From Methylobacterium sp. Leaf118 (lineage in GTDB: Bacteria > Pseudomonadota > Alphaproteobacteria > Rhizobiales > Beijerinckiaceae), in contig NZ_CAKLBV010000017.1 of the NCBI RefSeq assembly GCF_920984675.1, positions 1-64,000 of the forward strand: a stretch of DNA of 64,000 nt, in the 5' to 3' direction. The notes under the pieces were generated by a model, which was not told the DNA's origin, ran no database searches, and was given only the letters and a program-made list of their open reading frames with translations. Of the stretch, positions 53,558 to 62,124 are shown piece after piece (position 1 is the stretch's first letter; each line of letters opens with the position of its first letter). Position numbers and translations under genes: made by a program.

Positions 53558-54541
53558 ATGTTGTCACGGCGCGGATTGCTCGCGGCCGGGGCGTTGACGC
53601 TGGCCGGTTGGGGGACCGCCCGCGCCGCTGGCGACGCGTTCCGCCTCGGGGTGCTGCCCTTCGGCACCGCCGCCTGGGAGGCCGCCGTGATCAAGGAACG
53701 CGGCCTCGACGCCGCAAACGGCTTCACCCTCGAGACCGTCAAACTCGCCGGCAACGATGCCGCCCGCATCGCCTTCCTCGGCGATCAGGTCGATGCCATC
53801 GTCGGCGATCTGCTCTGGGCGGCCCGTCTCGGCAACGAGGGAAGGGGGGTGCGCTTCTCCCCCTATTCCACGACCGAGGGCGCCCTGATGGTGCCGGCGG
53901 GCAGCCCGATCACCGACTTGAAGGGGCTGGCCGGCAAGCGTCTCGGGATTGCCGGCGGGGCGCTCGACAAGAACTGGATCCTCCTGAAGGCCCAGGCCCG
54001 CGAGGCTGCCGGGCTCGATCTCGAATCCTCCGCCCAGCTCGCCTACGGCGCGGCCCCCCTCCTGGCGCAGAAGCTCGAGACCGGCGAGCTCGATGCGGCC
54101 CTGCTCTACTGGCAATACTGCGCCCGCCTCCAGCCCAAGGGCTTCAAGCGCCTGATCTCCGCCGACGACATGATGCGGGCCTTCGGCGCGCAGGGGCCGG
54201 TCGCGCTGATCGGCTACCTGTTCGAGGGCCGCACCGTCAGCGACCGCCCGAACGTGGTCCGGGGCTTCGCCCGTGCCTCGACCGCCGCCAAGGAGGCGCT
54301 GGCGACCGATCCGTCCGCCTGGGCGATCGTGCGTCCGCTGATGGCGGCCGACGACGAGGCCACCTTCGAGGCGCTGAAGCGCGAATTCCTCTCCGGCATT
54401 CCGCGCCGTCCGGTGAGCGTGGAACGGGCCGATGGCGAGCGCATCTACGCCGCGCTCGCGCGCCTGGCGGGGACGCAACTGCTCGGCTCCGGCAAGGGCC
54501 TGCCGCCGAACCTCTACCTCGATGCCGCCGGCAACGGTTGA
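53558..54541 (+). CDS. ABC importer substrate-binding protein (NitT/TauT-like)
   Basis: A 327-residue periplasmic binding protein. Tat-like signal LSRRGLLAAGALTLAGWGTARA, then FRLGVLPFGTAAWEAAVIKE, KLAGNDAARIAFLGDQVDAIVGD and KGLAGKRLGIAGGALDKNW, the layout of the SsuA/TauA/ThiY-like group. GGGAGGTGACGCCC lies before ATG 53558, favouring it over 53489. First gene of an importer (permease and ATPase follow) directly upstream of xoxF. The ligand is unknown; sulfonates, nitrate or pyrimidines are usual in this group. Confidence 0.85.
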   Translation: MLSRRGLLAAGALTLAGWGTARAAGDAFRLGVLPFGTAAWEAAVIKERGLDAANGFTLETVKLAGNDAARIAFLGDQVDAIVGDLLWAARLGNEGRGVRFSPYSTTEGALMVPAGSPITDLKGLAGKRLGIAGGALDKNWILLKAQAREAAGLDLESSAQLAYGAAPLLAQKLETGELDAALLYWQYCARLQPKGFKRLISADDMMRAFGAQGPVALIGYLFEGRTVSDRPNVVRGFARASTAAKEALATDPSAWAIVRPLMAADDEATFEALKREFLSGIPRRPVSVERADGERIYAALARLAGTQLLGSGKGLPPNLYLDAAGNG

Positions 54542-54644
54542 GGAGGGCGCCATGACCCGCCCGGAGCCGCGGCCCGGTCGGGGCGCCATGCCCGTCGCCG
54601 AGCGACGGCGCGGCCGCGGCGTGTCGGCCGCCTGATCCGATCGC

Positions 54645-55379
54645 ATGGCCCTTCTCGCCCGCCTGGTCTCGCTCGTCGTTCTGCTCGCCCTCTGGCAGGG
54701 CGTGTCGGCCTACGCCGACATGCGCACCCTGCCGCCACCGAGCGCGGTGCTGGCCTTCATCCTGCGCGAGGCGGAGAGTGGCCCTCTCCTCTTCAACGTC
54801 GGCGTCACCCTGGCGCGGGTCGCGGTCTCCTTCGTCATCGCCATGAGCCTCGGCGTGCTGCTCGGGATCGCGCTCGGGCGCTCGCGCCTCGCCGACCGCC
54901 TGCTCGACACCCCCCTTCTCGTGGTGCTGAACACGCCGGCCCTCGTCGTCACCGTCCTGGCCTATGTCTGGCTCGGGCTCACCGAGACCGCGGCCATCGT
55001 CGCGGTGGCGCTGAACAAGCTGCCCAACGTCGCCGTCATCATGCGGGAGGGTGCCCGCGGGCTCGATCCGGGTCTGGAGGAGATGGCCCGGACCTACCGC
55101 TTCGACCGGCGCACCTGGATCGCCCATGTGCTGATGCCGCAGCTCCAGCCCTTCATGGTGGCGGCGGCGCGCTCCGGGATCTCGCTCGCCTGGAAGATCG
55201 TGCTGGTGGTCGAGTTGCTCGGCCGGCCCAACGGTGTGGGGTTTGCCATCAACTATTACTTCACCCTGTTCGATGTCACCGCCGTGATCGGCTACAGCGT
55301 CGTCTTCATGAGCGTGATGCTCGCCCTCGACGCCTTCGTCCTCCAGCCCCTCGACGCCCATGTCCGCCGCTGGCGCTGA
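54645..55379 (+). CDS. ABC importer permease
   Basis: A 244-residue membrane permease of the binding-protein-dependent type with about six helices. The cytoplasmic coupling loop (EAA-like) is LEEMARTYRFDRRTWIAHVLMP, followed by QPFMVAAARSGISLAWKIVLV. No strong Shine-Dalgarno precedes ATG 54645. A short Arg-rich frame (54552-54635) lies in the 103-bp gap and is probably not a gene. The stop overlaps the ATPase start by 20 bases. Confidence 0.88.
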   Translation: MALLARLVSLVVLLALWQGVSAYADMRTLPPPSAVLAFILREAESGPLLFNVGVTLARVAVSFVIAMSLGVLLGIALGRSRLADRLLDTPLLVVLNTPALVVTVLAYVWLGLTETAAIVAVALNKLPNVAVIMREGARGLDPGLEEMARTYRFDRRTWIAHVLMPQLQPFMVAAARSGISLAWKIVLVVELLGRPNGVGFAINYYFTLFDVTAVIGYSVVFMSVMLALDAFVLQPLDAHVRRWR

Positions 55380-56112
55380 GCGCGAGGGCGCGCTGCTCGA
55401 CCTGCGGATCGACCGCAAGGTCTACCGGCGCGCGCGCACGGAGCCGGTCGAGGCGGTCAGTGGCCTCGCCTTCTCCCTGCAGCCCGCCGAGATCACCTGC
55501 CTGATCGGGCCGTCCGGAGCGGGCAAGACCACGACCCTGCGCATCCTGCTCGGGCTCGACCGGGATTTCGAGGGCGCGGTGACGCCGAGCCCGGAGCAGG
55601 TCGGCGTCGCCATGGTGTTCCAGGACCCGCGGCTGCTGCCGTGGCGGACCATCGAGCAGAACGTGCGGCTCGGCCTGCCCCGCGAGCGGCGGGCGCGCGA
55701 CCTCGACGGCCTGTTCGAGTCCCTCGGGCTGACCCCCTGGCGGTCGCGCTATCCGGGCGCGCTCTCGCTCGGCATGCAGCGGCGGGTCTCGCTGGCCCGG
55801 GCCCTCGCCCTCGAGCCGCGCCTCCTCGTGCTCGACGAACCCTTCGTCTCCCTCGATGACGCCGCCGCGGCCGGTTTGCGCGGCCTCGTGGTCGGCACGG
55901 TGGCGCAGGCGGGGACCGGCATTCTCATGGTCACCCACAATGTCGGCGAAGCGATCGAGATCGCCGACCGCCTGCTCCTGGTCTCGGCCCGGCCGGCCCG
56001 CCTCCTCGCCGAGATCCCCTTCGACCGGCCGCGGGACGGGCGCGACCGCGCCTGGATCGAGTCGACCCGCGCTGGCCTCGCGGACCGATTCCCCGCGATC
56101 ATCGCGCGATAA
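55360..56112 (+). CDS. ABC importer ATPase
   Basis: A 250-residue ATPase that energises the importer. Walker A GPSGAGKTTTLR, Q-loop MVFQDPRLLPWRT, Walker B LLVLDEPFVSLDD and the H-loop His in MVTHNVGEA are intact. The signature motif reads LSLGMQRR in place of LSGGQ, a known variation in the SsuB/TauB-like group. It overlaps the permease gene by 20 bp, giving one SBP-permease-ATPase operon. Confidence 0.9.
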   Translation: MSAAGAEREGALLDLRIDRKVYRRARTEPVEAVSGLAFSLQPAEITCLIGPSGAGKTTTLRILLGLDRDFEGAVTPSPEQVGVAMVFQDPRLLPWRTIEQNVRLGLPRERRARDLDGLFESLGLTPWRSRYPGALSLGMQRRVSLARALALEPRLLVLDEPFVSLDDAAAAGLRGLVVGTVAQAGTGILMVTHNVGEAIEIADRLLLVSARPARLLAEIPFDRPRDGRDRAWIESTRAGLADRFPAIIAR

Positions 56113-56127
56113 CGGTCGGTCTCCGGC

Positions 56128-56162
56128 GGGGGACGGGGCAGGGGGACGGGGCAGGGGGACGG
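56128..56162. repeat. Tandem 13-bp repeat after the ABC operon
   Basis: GGGGGACGGGGCA at 56128-56140 and 56141-56153, then a partial third copy (56154-56162), beginning 15 bases past the ATPase stop. Confidence 0.8.
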
Positions 56163-56400
56163 CGACAGCGGGATTTTCCGCCGGTCCACCGCCAATTTTT
56201 TCAAATCCTCGCGCCCTCGTGATCGATGTCCGGCGGCCGTCCGAGACCGGTCGGAATCGGCTGCGTCGTCGGAGGCGCGGCGCCGATCGGTCGACCTACG
56301 GCGGCAGGTGCATGAATTGCCGAATGATCCCGGGAAACTATGCCTCGCGCGCATGCGGGAGGCGGCCCGGCAGGTTCTTTTACCAGGTTGAGCGTCGCTT

Positions 56401-56481
56401 TTGCGGTGCGATCTTATTATTGCGATGCAACAAGCGCGTTGCGGCAAGCAAATTTCCTGGAAATTGCGACCTCACCTGCGA
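56401..56481. promoter_or_regulatory. Array of TTGCG(A/G) motifs upstream of xoxF
   Basis: TTGCGG at 56401, TTGCGA at 56420, TTGCGG at 56439, TTGCGA at 56464 and CTGCGA at 56476. The first three are spaced exactly 19 bp apart. Such spacing (about two helical turns) suits cooperative binding by a response regulator on one DNA face. Confidence 0.5.
56451..56465. promoter_or_regulatory. 15-bp dyad operator candidate upstream of xoxF
   Basis: AATTTCC-T-GGAAATT, a perfect dyad about 270 bases before the xoxF start, between the third and fourth TTGCG motifs. Confidence 0.5.
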
Positions 56482-56733
56482 CATTCGACGCGCGAAACCG
56501 AGTTGACGCCGCCCGAAATTTTCTTAGAGTTCGTTCAAGCTTCGGGACGAGGCGCCGTAAGGGGATGCGGCGCCGGCCGCGCAAGCCATTGATGAGACGG
56601 GGTAATCCCGGATCGTCGGGGCGATGCTGCGAGCTGCTGAAGCGTTAACGATCCCTGTCGCAAACAGCAGATCAATGGTCGTCGGAACAGCGCCTGTGCT
56701 GTGCCGAGGCGATAAGGTCTGTCGGAGGAATCC

Positions 56734-58539
56734 ATGAGAGCGGTACACCTTCTCGCCCTCGGCGCGGGTCTCGCAGCTGCGGGTCCGGCCCTGGCCAACG
56801 AAAGCGTCATGAAGTCCATCGCCAACCCGGCGGAGCAGGCTCTTCAGACGGTCGACTACGCCAACACCCGCTATTCCAAGCTCGACCAGATCAACGCCAG
56901 CAACGTCAAGAATCTCCAGGTCGCCTGGACGTTCTCGACCGGCGTGCTGCGCGGCCACGAGGGCTCCCCGCTCGTCGTCGGCAACATGATGTACGTCCAC
57001 ACGCCCTTCCCGAACATCGTCTACGCCCTCGACCTCGATCAGGGCGCCAAGATCGTGTGGAAGTACGAGCCCAAGCAGGACCCGTCCGTCATCCCGGTGA
57101 TGTGCTGCGATACCGTCAACCGCGGTCTCGCCTATGCCGACGGCACCATCCTGCTGCACCAGGCCGACACCACCCTCGTGTCGCTCGACGCCAAGTCCGG
57201 CAAGGTCAACTGGTCGGTCAAGAACGGCGACCCGTCGAAGGGCGAGACCAACACCGCCACCGTGCTCCCGGTGAAGGACAAGGTCATCGTCGGCATCTCC
57301 GGCGGCGAGTTCGGCGTGAACTGCCACGTCACCGCCTACAACCTCAAGGACGGCAAGAAGGTTTGGCGCGGCCACTCGCAGGGCCCCGACGCCGACATGA
57401 TCATGGACCCCGAGAAGACCACGCATCTCGGCAAGCCGGTCGGCAAGGATTCTTCGCTGAAGACCTGGGAAGGCGATCAGTGGAAGACCGGCGGCGGCTG
57501 CACCTGGGGCTGGTTCTCCTACGATCCCAAGCTCGACCTGTTCTACTACGGCTCGGGCAACCCCTCGACCTGGAACCCCAAGCAGCGTCCGGGCGACAAC
57601 AAGTGGTCGATGACGGTGTGGGCCCGTAACCCCGACACCGGCGCGGCCAAGTGGGTCTACCAGATGACCCCCCATGACGAGTGGGACTACGACGGCATCA
57701 ACGAGATGATCCTCACCGACCAGAAGGTCGATGGTAAGGACCGTCCGCTGCTGACCCACTTCGACCGGAACGGCTTCGGCTACACCCTCGATCGCGCCAC
57801 CGGCGAACTCCTCGTCGCCGAGAAGTACGATCCGGTCGTGAACTGGGCCACCAAGGTCGACATGGACAAGGGTTCCAAGACCTACGGCCGTCCGCTGGTC
57901 GTGTCGAAGTACTCGACCGAGCAGAATGGCGAGGACGTGAACTCGAAGGGCATCTGCCCGGCGGCTCTCGGTTCGAAGGATCAGCAGCCGGCGGCCTTCT
58001 CGCCCAAGACCAACCTGTTCTACGTGCCCACCAACCACGTCTGCATGGACTACGAGCCGTTCCGGGTGACCTACACCCCGGGCCAGCCCTATGTCGGTGC
58101 GACCCTGTCGATGTACCCGGCCCCGAACTCGCATGGCGGCATGGGCAACTTCATCGCTTGGGACGGCGTGCAGGGTAAGATCAAGTGGTCGAACCCCGAG
58201 CAGTTCTCGGCCTGGGGCGGCGCCTTGGCGACCGCGGGCGACGTAGTGTTCTACGGCACGCTCGAGGGTTACCTGAAGGCGGTCGACTCGAAGACGGGTA
58301 AGGAACTCTACAAGTTCAAGACCCCGTCGGGCATCATCGGCAACGTGATGACCTACGAGCACAAGGGCAAGCAGTATGTCGGCGTCCTGTCGGGCGTCGG
58401 CGGCTGGGCCGGCATCGGCCTCGCGGCCGGCCTGACCGACCCGAACGCCGGTCTCGGCGCGGTGGGTGGCTATGCGGCCCTGTCGAGCTACACCAATCTC
58501 GGTGGTCAGCTGACCGTGTTCGCCCTGCCGAACAACTAA
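56734..58539 (+). CDS. xoxF: Lanthanide-dependent PQQ methanol dehydrogenase
   Basis: Periplasmic oxidation of methanol to formaldehyde (or formate) with PQQ and a light rare-earth ion. The 601-residue quinoprotein has a signal peptide ([16 protein letters not shown]), an eight-bladed propeller with tryptophan-docking motifs, the adjacent-Cys pair Cys124-Cys125 in [21 protein letters not shown] and the catalytic Asp318 with Asp320 in [11 protein letters not shown]. Asp320 is the extra acid that marks lanthanide XoxF and is absent in calcium MxaF. A perfect GGAGGA ribosome site precedes the ATG. Confidence 0.98.
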   Translation: MRAVHLLALGAGLAAAGPALANESVMKSIANPAEQALQTVDYANTRYSKLDQINASNVKNLQVAWTFSTGVLRGHEGSPLVVGNMMYVHTPFPNIVYALDLDQGAKIVWKYEPKQDPSVIPVMCCDTVNRGLAYADGTILLHQADTTLVSLDAKSGKVNWSVKNGDPSKGETNTATVLPVKDKVIVGISGGEFGVNCHVTAYNLKDGKKVWRGHSQGPDADMIMDPEKTTHLGKPVGKDSSLKTWEGDQWKTGGGCTWGWFSYDPKLDLFYYGSGNPSTWNPKQRPGDNKWSMTVWARNPDTGAAKWVYQMTPHDEWDYDGINEMILTDQKVDGKDRPLLTHFDRNGFGYTLDRATGELLVAEKYDPVVNWATKVDMDKGSKTYGRPLVVSKYSTEQNGEDVNSKGICPAALGSKDQQPAAFSPKTNLFYVPTNHVCMDYEPFRVTYTPGQPYVGATLSMYPAPNSHGGMGNFIAWDGVQGKIKWSNPEQFSAWGGALATAGDVVFYGTLEGYLKAVDSKTGKELYKFKTPSGIIGNVMTYEHKGKQYVGVLSGVGGWAGIGLAAGLTDPNAGLGAVGGYAALSSYTNLGGQLTVFALPNN

Positions 58540-58564
58540 GTCGCACAGAAACTCTGAGCGAAAG

Positions 58565-58596
58565 GATGCCGGCGCGGTTCCCGCGCCGGCATCTTT
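58565..58596 (+). terminator. Strong hairpin between xoxF and xoxG
   Basis: GATGCCGGCGCGG (58565-58577), loop TTC, CCGCGCCGGCATC (58581-58593), then TTTATG. Thirteen perfect pairs 26 bases after the xoxF stop. It likely terminates most xoxF transcripts or protects their 3' end, with partial read-through into xoxG-xoxJ. Confidence 0.85.
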
Positions 58597-58682
58597 ATGA
58601 TTTTATGATAAGGCTGTAAGCCGCCACGGCAGCCGCACAGACTATGTTGCGGTGCAGCATTTTGGTCTCGGGAGAAACGTCG

Positions 58683-59282
58683 TTGACAACAAAAAATACG
58701 ATCGCTGTGCTTGGTCTCATCGGTGCCGGCTTCCTCGGTGCGCTCTCGACCGCCACCTTCGTTGCCGCCCAGGACGCGAAGCCTGAGCTTGCGAACAAGC
58801 TCGATCCGAACGCGAAGGAACTCGACGAGCCGGTCCTCAAGGCCGCCACCGCGGCCAAGGAAGAGGACGGGAAGTATACCGACAAGGACGGTCACCCGAC
58901 CTTCCGCATCACCAACGACGGCAAGAAGGTCGATTGGTACACCTATTCCGGGTATCGCCGTTATCACGCCGAGTGCCACGTCTGCCACGGCCCGGACGGC
59001 ATGGGCTCGACCTACGCCCCGGCCCTCAAGGATTCGCTGAAGCGTCTCTCCTATGAGGAGTTCTACGGCATCCTCGCGGGCGGCCGTCAGAACCACACGG
59101 CGGGCAACGAGAGCGTCATGCCGGCGTTCGGCGACAACAAGAACGTCATGTGCTACGCCAACGACCTTTACGTGTACCTGCGCGCCCGCGCCTCCGGTGC
59201 CTGGGGCCGCGCCCGTCCCGGCGAGAAGGAAGACAAGCCGGAGACCGTGAAGAAAGAAGAGAAGGAGTGCCTGGGCGGCTGA
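58683..59282 (+). CDS. xoxG: Cytochrome c electron acceptor of XoxF
   Basis: A 199-residue periplasmic c-type cytochrome that takes electrons from XoxF. A signal peptide (AVLGLIGAGFLGALSTATF) is followed by an acidic linker, the haem motif Cys98-x-x-Cys101-His102 (ECHVCHGPDG) and a Met146 axial candidate in SVMPAFGDN. A TTG start at 58683 is chosen because GGGAGAAA lies six bases upstream; ATG at 58644 would fall before that site. The stop overlaps xoxJ by one base. Confidence 0.94.
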   Translation: MTTKNTIAVLGLIGAGFLGALSTATFVAAQDAKPELANKLDPNAKELDEPVLKAATAAKEEDGKYTDKDGHPTFRITNDGKKVDWYTYSGYRRYHAECHVCHGPDGMGSTYAPALKDSLKRLSYEEFYGILAGGRQNHTAGNESVMPAFGDNKNVMCYANDLYVYLRARASGAWGRARPGEKEDKPETVKKEEKECLGG

Positions 59283-60151
59283 TGCCCCGGGCCCGTCTCA
59301 CCACTCCCGCGACCGCTGTCGCCGCGCTCCTGCTGTTACCGGCAGGGGCGCGCGACGCGTGGGCGCAGCATCTGCCCGATCTCGTCACGACCGATGTCCT
59401 GCGCGTTTGCTCGGATCCGGCCAACATGCCGTTCTCGCAGCGCAAGGGCGACGGGTTCGAGAACAAGATCGCCGCCATCGTGGCCGATGAGCTGAAGGTC
59501 AAGCTGCGCTATTACTGGCTGACCCAGGGGCCGGGCTTCGTCCGCAACACCCTCGGCACCGGACTGTGCGACCTGATCATCGGCACCTCGGGTGGTGATG
59601 TGGTTCAGCCGACCAACCCCTATTACCGCTCGGCCTACGCGCTCGTCATGCGCAAGGGCGAGATGGACGGGCTGAAGGGTCTCGACGACCCCCGGTTGAA
59701 GGACAAGCGCATCGGGATCGTCGCCGGGACGCCCCCCGTCGCCCGCCTGACCGAACTCGGCCTCGTCGGCGAGCGCACGACCCCCTACGCGCCCTACGCC
59801 TTCAGTCCGGACCGCAAGCACCAGACCATCGCCGCCGAAATCATCGCCGATCTCGCCGAGAAGAAGATCGACGTGGCGGTGCTGTGGGGGCCGGCGGCGG
59901 GCTGGCTCGCCCGGCAGAGCGGCGTGCCGATGGAGGTCGCCCCGCTGATCCATGAGCCCGGACGCCCGGCGCTGACCTTCCGGGTCTCGATGGGCGTTCG
60001 TCAGAACGAGAACGACTGGAAGCGTTCGATCAACACCGTCCTGCGCAAACGCCGGGCCGATATCGAGCGGGTTCTGCGGGACTACGACGTCCCGCTCCTG
60101 GCCGAGGAGGAGAACAAGCTCCTCGAGCCCTCCGAACCGTCGGAACCGTGA
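59282..60151 (+). CDS. xoxJ: XoxJ, periplasmic binding protein-like MDH accessory
   Basis: A 289-residue periplasmic protein of the quinoprotein dehydrogenase-associated solute-binding family, thought to help XoxF maturation. Signal peptide (VAALLLLPAGARDAWA), then VLRVCSDPANMPFSQRKGDGFENKIA, LGTGLCDLIIGTSGG and VAVLWGPAAGWLARQSG. A one-base overlap with xoxG (TGATG) indicates coupled translation. Ends at the convergent terminator shared with folK. Confidence 0.94.
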   Translation: MPRARLTTPATAVAALLLLPAGARDAWAQHLPDLVTTDVLRVCSDPANMPFSQRKGDGFENKIAAIVADELKVKLRYYWLTQGPGFVRNTLGTGLCDLIIGTSGGDVVQPTNPYYRSAYALVMRKGEMDGLKGLDDPRLKDKRIGIVAGTPPVARLTELGLVGERTTPYAPYAFSPDRKHQTIAAEIIADLAEKKIDVAVLWGPAAGWLARQSGVPMEVAPLIHEPGRPALTFRVSMGVRQNENDWKRSINTVLRKRRADIERVLRDYDVPLLAEEENKLLEPSEPSEP

Positions 60152-60155
60152 CGAC

Positions 60156-60182
60156 AGGCCCGGACCCGACCGGTCCGGGCCT
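60156..60182. terminator. Bidirectional terminator between xoxJ and folK
   Basis: AGGCCCGGACC (60156-60166), loop CGACC, GGTCCGGGCCT (60172-60182). Eleven perfect pairs between convergent stop codons. Confidence 0.8.
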
Positions 60183-60659
60183 TCACGTCACCGGCTCGAT
60201 GCCGTTCGCGTCGAGTTGGGCCAGAGCCTCCGTCACGCTCTCGCCGCCGATCACGAGATCCGGGGCGATCTCGGCCAGCGGCACCAGCACGAAGGCGCGC
60301 TCGCGGACATAGCGATGCGGCAGAACAAGGCGTTCGTCGGACACCTCCGCGCCCGCGTAGGACAGTACATCGATATCGATCACCCGCGGTCCCCAGCGGC
60401 GTTCGCGCACCCGGCCGAGCGCCGCCTCGATCGACAGACAGGCCTCCAGCAGGCCGTGCGGCGTCAGATCCGTCTCGACCGCGACCGCGGCGTTGAGGAA
60501 CCAGTCCTGATCGGTGTCGCCCCAGGGAGGCGTGCGGTAATCGGCCGAGCGGGCGCAGAGCCGGATGCCCGGCCAGGCGGCGAGCCGCTCCACCGCCGCG
60601 GCCAGCATCGCCGCCTTGTCGCCGACATTGCTGCCGAGCCCGAGATAGGCGCGGGTCAT
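60183..60659 (-). CDS. folK: 2-amino-4-hydroxy-6-hydroxymethyldihydropteridine pyrophosphokinase
   Basis: Phosphorylates 6-hydroxymethyl-dihydropterin with ATP in folate synthesis. The 158-residue protein has the HPPK marks AYLGLGSNVGDKAAML, YRTPPWGDTDQDWFLNAAVAVE, RERRWGPRVIDIDVLSY with the Mg-binding Asp pair, and LVLPHRYVRERAFVLVPL. The ATG overlaps the folB stop by four bases. Last gene of a folP-folB-folK operon on the minus strand. Confidence 0.96.
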   Translation of the reverse strand: MTRAYLGLGSNVGDKAAMLAAAVERLAAWPGIRLCARSADYRTPPWGDTDQDWFLNAAVAVETDLTPHGLLEACLSIEAALGRVRERRWGPRVIDIDVLSYAGAEVSDERLVLPHRYVRERAFVLVPLAEIAPDLVIGGESVTEALAQLDANGIEPVT

Positions 60660-61024
60660 GCGCCGCGCTCCCGCTCGATCTCGATCGCGGCGTAGTCCAG
60701 CACCACCGGGATCGGCGCGCTCGGCTTGTCGATTCGCACGCCGATCCGCGCGATGCGGGGGAACTGCGCCAGGCAGGCCGCGGCGATCGCCTCGGCCAGG
60801 GCCTCGATCAGGGCGAAACGCCGGTTCGTCGCGATCTCGACGGCGATGGCGGCGAGGTCCGCATAGCTCACGGTCGCGGTCACATCGTCGCGGCGCCCGG
60901 CCTCGGAGAGGTCCAGCCGGCAATCGAGGGAGATGTAGAAGCGCTGCCCGAGGCGTTCCTCCTCCGGCAGCACGCCATGGCGGGCGAAGACCGCGATGCG
61001 GTGCACGAGGATGCGGTCAGCCAC
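60656..61024 (-). CDS. folB: Dihydroneopterin aldolase
   Basis: Makes 6-hydroxymethyl-dihydropterin from dihydroneopterin. The 122-residue protein shows ILVHRIAVFARHGVLPEEERLGQRF, VSYADLAAIAVEIATNRRFALIEALAEAIA (read as two blocks) and the C-terminal VRIDKPSAPIP. A GTG start at 61024, overlapping the folP 3' end by eight bases, gives the family N-terminus; no ATG is suitably placed. The overlap with folK shows a coupled operon. Confidence 0.93.
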   Translation of the reverse strand: MADRILVHRIAVFARHGVLPEEERLGQRFYISLDCRLDLSEAGRRDDVTATVSYADLAAIAVEIATNRRFALIEALAEAIAAACLAQFPRIARIGVRIDKPSAPIPVVLDYAAIEIERERGA

Positions 61025-62000
61025 GCGGCGCGCCCTGACCGGCCGGATGGCCCCGATCGGCCTCTCTCGGTCGTGGCGCCGACCCGCCTTCTTTGGCGGG
61101 ACCGGTCCCGGCACCGTCGGGCAGCGCCCGGAGCGCGGGGCGCATCACCGCGTCGAGCACGCGCAGGGCCTCGACATGCTGGGCCACATCGTGGACCCGC
61201 ACGATGTCCGCGCCGAGGCTCCCGGCCAGCACATGGGCGGCGACCGAGCCGACCAGGCGATCCCGCGGTGCGGTCTCGCGGTCGTGCAGCCGCCCGAGCA
61301 GGCTCTTGCGCGAGACGCCGACGAGGAGGGGAAAGCCGAGAGCCCGCAATTCGGGCAGCCGGCGCAGAGCCTCGAGATGCTGATCCCAACTCTTGCCGAA
61401 GCCGATTCCCGGATCGAGCACGATGTCGCCCTCCGGAATCCCGGCCTTGCGGGCGATCGCCAGCGAGCGCTCGAAGAAGCGCGTCATCTCGGCGAGGATG
61501 TCGAGGCTGTCGTCGATCGTCTCGCGGTTATGCATGACGATGACGGGCGCGCCGTGATCGGCCGCGACCCGGGCGATGTCCGGCTCGCGCTGCAGGCCCC
61601 AGACATCGTTGACGATCGTCGCGCCGGCCTTCAGGGCCGCTGCGGCGGTCGAGGCCTTGTAGGTGTCAATGGAGATCGGCACGGACAGGCCGGGAGCGAG
61701 GGCCCGGATGACCGGCAGGACGCGGGCCTGCTCCGCCTCGGCCGAGACCGGGACGTGGCCCGGCCGGGTCGATTCGCCCCCGATATCGAGGAGGTCGGCC
61801 CCCTCGGCGATCAGCGCGGCGGCCTGGGCCTGCGCCGCCTCGACGCCCTCGAACCGGCCGCCATCGGAGAACGAATCCGGCGTGACGTTGAGAATGCCCA
61901 TCACCAGCGTGCGCCGGCCGAGATCGGGCAGGAGGCCGTGCAGGCGGCTTTCCGGAAGGGGGGAAGCGGGAGGAGGCATCGGTTCGGGTTCGGAACTCAT
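61017..62000 (-). CDS. folP: Dihydropteroate synthase
   Basis: Joins hydroxymethyl-dihydropterin-PP with p-aminobenzoate. The 327-residue TIM barrel carries GILNVTPDSFSDGG, LLDIGGESTRPGHVPVS, IDTYKASTA, IVNDVWGLQRE, VIVMHNRE, DPGIGFGKSWDQHLEALRR and VGVSRKSLLG. A C-terminal Gly/Ala/Pro/Arg extension of about 35 residues (GTGPAKEGGSAPRPREADRG) exceeds the usual length of about 280-290. Start at 62000 fits the family. Confidence 0.95.
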   Translation of the reverse strand: MSSEPEPMPPPASPLPESRLHGLLPDLGRRTLVMGILNVTPDSFSDGGRFEGVEAAQAQAAALIAEGADLLDIGGESTRPGHVPVSAEAEQARVLPVIRALAPGLSVPISIDTYKASTAAAALKAGATIVNDVWGLQREPDIARVAADHGAPVIVMHNRETIDDSLDILAEMTRFFERSLAIARKAGIPEGDIVLDPGIGFGKSWDQHLEALRRLPELRALGFPLLVGVSRKSLLGRLHDRETAPRDRLVGSVAAHVLAGSLGADIVRVHDVAQHVEALRVLDAVMRPALRALPDGAGTGPAKEGGSAPRPREADRGHPAGQGAPRG

Positions 62001-62124
62001 CGGGGCCGATCCCGCGGGCCTGGCGCGTCGGCCCGAGAGGGGACACCGGCTCTCGGAAAACGCCGATGCTCTAGACCCTCGGACATCGCGAGGCCAGCGC
62101 TTTCACGCCGGCCTCGGACCTCGC

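Larger units (their letters stand above)
56113..56733. promoter_or_regulatory. Control region upstream of xoxF
   Basis: 621 bases without a gene. In order: a 13-bp tandem repeat (56128-56162), repeated TTGCG(A/G) motifs (56401-56481) with a 15-bp dyad (56451-56465), and a possible -35 TTGACG (56503-56508) with TAGAGT 16 bp on. GGAGGA (56724-56729) is the xoxF ribosome site. In Methylobacterium xoxF expression depends on MxbDM and MxcQE two-component systems and on lanthanide supply; which site they use is not known from sequence. Confidence 0.55.

Noticed and set aside
54552-54635. Possible 27-residue Arg-rich peptide in the ABC operon gap
   Set aside because: No ribosome site of note, biased composition and no conservation evidence.
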